From a virus, in the IMG/VR virus record IMGVR_UViG_3300031974_000601, positions 1 through 29,939 of that record: 29,939 nt of DNA; one strand, given 5' to 3'. Below are positions 27,661 to 29,939 of this stretch, in pieces (position 1 is the stretch's first letter; each line of letters begins with the position of its first letter). The notes under the pieces were generated by a model. It was not told the origin of the DNA. It saw nothing but the letters and a program-made list of their open reading frames with translations, and searched no databases. A program made the position numbers and the translations under genes.

Positions 27661-28869
27661 TTATAAAGTTGTTAATTCTTGAAGTTCTGTATCTGTTAAT
27701 GCGCTTTGATAAAATTTCATATCATATAACTTAAACGCATCATCTGCTATAATTAATTTTTCAATAGTAAAAGCAGTTGGTCTTGTATAATCGCTTCCTA
27801 TTTGACTTCCATCAACAAAAACTTTTAATGTAGCACCATCAATCTTTAAGGCTAATTTTTTTCTTGTTGATGTTCCCATAGAGATAAGACCACCAATATT
27901 CGCAAAAGATGCCTTACCATCTCTAAATCTAATTTGTTCTGCTGGTGCATCAAAATGTAATCTAATTTGTTCTACTGATGATGAATCAGCTAAATAAATT
28001 GCACGACCACTTTCAATACCAGTTCTTTCTAAATCAATAAACCAAACCGCAGTACTACTATCAAAATTATTAGATTCTCCCCCATCAGAAGTATCCGAAT
28101 TTCTCGTTACTGCACTTCCTTCTGTTGGAATGTAGGATGTGGCATAGCTTCCAGCTTCTAATTGTGCGCCATATATGTAAACACCTTTTGAACCATCGCC
28201 AGTATATGATACGTTATTATCAGCATCACAAACATTTATTTTAGCCAAGTAGGATGTGGTATTTGTTGTACCAGTGGATATACATCTGTACCATCCATTA
28301 CCCATATCAACTATACTATTTGTACCAGCCGTAGATGTACCTACTGTACCATTAGAAATATCAAACCAAGTATTTATTTGCCCAGAACCAACACCCGAAT
28401 TTTCTAATCTCAATCTAATAAAATTTCTTCCATTGGCTTTAACAAAAACACTAAAAGTATAATCAATACCACTTGTTAAAGAAATACCATCTTGTATTCT
28501 ATGTTCCCCTAAAGATGTGTTTTCTATAAATGCCGCAGCGTTATCTACGCCTTTAGGCGATTCTGCTGAATTAATTGTAATTGTTGAATTTGTTTTTGCC
28601 CAAGCTGCGTTGCTAAAATCTTCACTATAAGGCAAAGAATTAGTCCTTTGCGGTTCAAGTAATAAAGAACCATCACCAGTAAAGTCTATTCTTGGAACAC
28701 CCGATTGTACTTCTTCAATTAAACCATTACGATTTACCCTTGTCGCAGTTGTTGCCCTTGTAAAGTCAAAAGGAATTGGCTTGTAATTACCATTTTGGTC
28801 ATTGAAACCTAAAAGAGAACCTTCCTTTGTTGCCCAACTTCCACCTAATTTTAAACTTGCTTCTGCCAT
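27661..28869 (-). CDS. Tail surface protein with carbohydrate-binding-like and LamG-like domains
   Basis: This 402-aa protein opens MAEASLKLGGSWATKEGSLL. Residues about 75-215 form a beta-sandwich domain (LLEPQRTNSLPYSEDFSNAA, NGWYRCIS) like phage fibre and CBM-type domains. After a YIPTEGSAVTRNSD linker, residues about 270-400 look LamG/concanavalin-like and end SDTELQELTTL. Such proteins bind host surface glycans. The same domain series occurs in the gene just upstream, so the two are tandem relatives. Confidence 0.78.
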   Translation of the reverse strand: MAEASLKLGGSWATKEGSLLGFNDQNGNYKPIPFDFTRATTATRVNRNGLIEEVQSGVPRIDFTGDGSLLLEPQRTNSLPYSEDFSNAAWAKTNSTITINSAESPKGVDNAAAFIENTSLGEHRIQDGISLTSGIDYTFSVFVKANGRNFIRLRLENSGVGSGQINTWFDISNGTVGTSTAGTNSIVDMGNGWYRCISTGTTNTTSYLAKINVCDADNNVSYTGDGSKGVYIYGAQLEAGSYATSYIPTEGSAVTRNSDTSDGGESNNFDSSTAVWFIDLERTGIESGRAIYLADSSSVEQIRLHFDAPAEQIRFRDGKASFANIGGLISMGTSTRKKLALKIDGATLKVFVDGSQIGSDYTRPTAFTIEKLIIADDAFKLYDMKFYQSALTDTELQELTTL

Positions 28870-28871
28870 CT

Positions 28872-29939
28872 TTACTCTATATTATAATTTTGTGCAGTAG
28901 CCATTCTATTAAAACTACTCCAAGATGTTAAACATTCTAATTCGCTATCTGATAATGCTTCTGTAAAAGTAGATACCATTTTTGTTTTTCCAACGAAGTT
29001 ACCTGCGCCAGCAGCATTATCAAAATTTAATCTATCTAATGTGTTAGCTGAATATGTAGCACCGCTTGTATCTGAATAAACTTCCGTTCCGTTTATCCAT
29101 AAAGCAAAATCATTAGTTTTATATTTTAAGGCTACTTTATTAAAATCAGAAGCTAATTGTGTTGAAATATATGTTGAGGATGTTGCTCCACCTACTAAAA
29201 CAAAATAATAAATATAACCAGTTGTTATTCTTGTTCCAATAAATGTCCTATTATTAGTTGTGCCATCACTAATTGAAATTAATCTATAATCAGCAACATC
29301 TTCATTTTTAAATTCCGCATACAACACACCCTCAGAATCGTTAAACAAATCACTATTACCAGCGTTGTTACAAGTTTCTGCTGCACGAGTAACCGTTGAA
29401 CCATAGGTAGGTATGTAGGATGTTAGATACCCTGCTTCTATTTGTAATCCATAAATTTTTACATCATTACTTGTGGCAAAACTTGCCAATCTTGACATAG
29501 TAGAACTATTGGCTAAAGCAATAAATGGGACTATTGTTGTACTTGCGGTTGCCGTAATTGTTGTGCCTACACGATACCATCCGTTCCCATAATCTTCAAT
29601 AAAAGAATCAACAGAACCAGAACTTGAACCAAGCACACCATTTTCTAAATCATAATTTTGATGAAGTACACCAAAAGCGCCAGAACCAGCAACAAATTGA
29701 ACATAATTTAAAGAACCTTTTTTAGCAAAAAAACTAAAAGTATAACTTGTGCCAGATGTTGCACTTCCATAATTTCTGTAAATATAATGTGAAGTAGATG
29801 CCCCATTACCAGCTAAACTTGCAGCATTATCTACGCCTTCGGGTGATGTTGAATCATTATCTGTTATTGTAGCGTTGCTTTTAGTATAAATATCAAAATA
29901 TTCACTATCTGTTACTAAATTAGTCCTCTGCGGTTCTAA
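28872..29939 (-). CDS. Tail surface protein, 5' end cut by the window
   Basis: The frame is open from the window end (first codons L-E-P-Q-R-T-N) to the TAA at 28872, about 355 residues, so the protein starts outside the window. A GTG at 29636 is in frame but internal: the 101 codons before it continue the same domain as in the neighbour (SEYFDIYTKSNATI, SPEGVDNAASLAGN). Domain order is the same: fibre-type beta domain, YIPTYGSTVTRAAE linker, LamG-like C-terminus ending SDSELECLTSW. It is a related copy of the next gene, separated by two bases. Confidence 0.8.
   Translation of the reverse strand, partial: LEPQRTNLVTDSEYFDIYTKSNATITDNDSTSPEGVDNAASLAGNGASTSHYIYRNYGSATSGTSYTFSFFAKKGSLNYVQFVAGSGAFGVLHQNYDLENGVLGSSSGSVDSFIEDYGNGWYRVGTTITATASTTIVPFIALANSSTMSRLASFATSNDVKIYGLQIEAGYLTSYIPTYGSTVTRAAETCNNAGNSDLFNDSEGVLYAEFKNEDVADYRLISISDGTTNNRTFIGTRITTGYIYYFVLVGGATSSTYISTQLASDFNKVALKYKTNDFALWINGTEVYSDTSGATYSANTLDRLNFDNAAGAGNFVGKTKMVSTFTEALSDSELECLTSWSSFNRMATAQNYNIE

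Noticed and set aside
28872-29636. A 254-aa protein starting at GTG 29636
   Set aside because: The frame stays open to the window end and the upstream 101 codons continue a domain shared with the neighbouring gene, so this GTG is internal.
1-29939. Integrase, repressor, tRNA, CRISPR array or insertion sequence
   Set aside because: I looked for tyrosine or serine recombinase motifs, Cro/CI-like genes, tRNA T-loop sequences, spaced repeats and transposase DDE motifs and saw none in this window.

Overview
This window is part of a tailed bacteriophage genome (siphovirus type: it has a tape measure protein and tail chaperones, and no sheath or baseplate-wedge genes). The likely host is a Bacteroidota bacterium, probably a flavobacterium. 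The evidence is the AT-rich sequence, the near absence of Shine-Dalgarno sites, promoters of the Bacteroidota form (TTTG, about 19 bases, TAnnTTTG), and many small genes of types I recognise from flavobacterial phages. Every gene I can support lies on the minus strand, so transcription runs from base 29939 down to base 1. Both ends are cut inside genes, so this is not a complete linear genome. No integrase, repressor, CRISPR array, tRNA or insertion sequence was seen; a lytic life style fits, but the missing part could change that.

Layout in the direction of transcription. (a) 29939-27284: two tandem related tail-surface proteins and a small companion gene. (b) 27284-25732: lysis region with two holin candidates, an exported thioredoxin-like protein lacking the CxxC motif, an M15 peptidase endolysin and two tiny genes. 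(c) 25731-21856: a 283-base gene-free stretch, then NinG, a recombination-type protein, SSB, a RecA-fold helicase and an ECF-like sigma factor, interleaved with micro-genes. (d) 21859-17721: small accessory genes, two nuclease candidates of the PD-(D/E)XK type, a 5'-3' exonuclease and a stand-alone DnaA domain IV protein. (e) 17693-15593: ParB-like protein, glycosyltransferase of the TET-associated type and a TET/JBP-type dioxygenase, which together look like a DNA base hypermodification cassette. (f) 15596-3: terminase, tail genes, then prohead protease, scaffold, capsid, major tail protein, portal and connectors. Tail genes therefore precede head genes, which is not the usual siphovirus order.

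How it works together: early and middle genes are driven by host-type promoters near 24.9 and 21.2 kb and perhaps 25.7 kb. The replication genes copy the DNA, and the cassette beside the terminase probably oxidises and glycosylates bases before packaging. Structural genes share a recurrent AT-rich upstream motif (core ATAAAATCGTTTTAT) placed four bases before the start codon at four of five sites. Strong intrinsic terminators sit directly after the capsid, major tail and SSB genes, probably setting protein ratios. A canonical U-UUU-UUU slippery site joins two overlapping tail chaperone frames.

The most interesting content is the TET/JBP, glycosyltransferase and ParB trio with no visible DNA methyltransferase partner, followed by the repeated start-proximal motif and a promoter-terminator pair predicting a transcript of about 70 bases at 24.8-24.9 kb.
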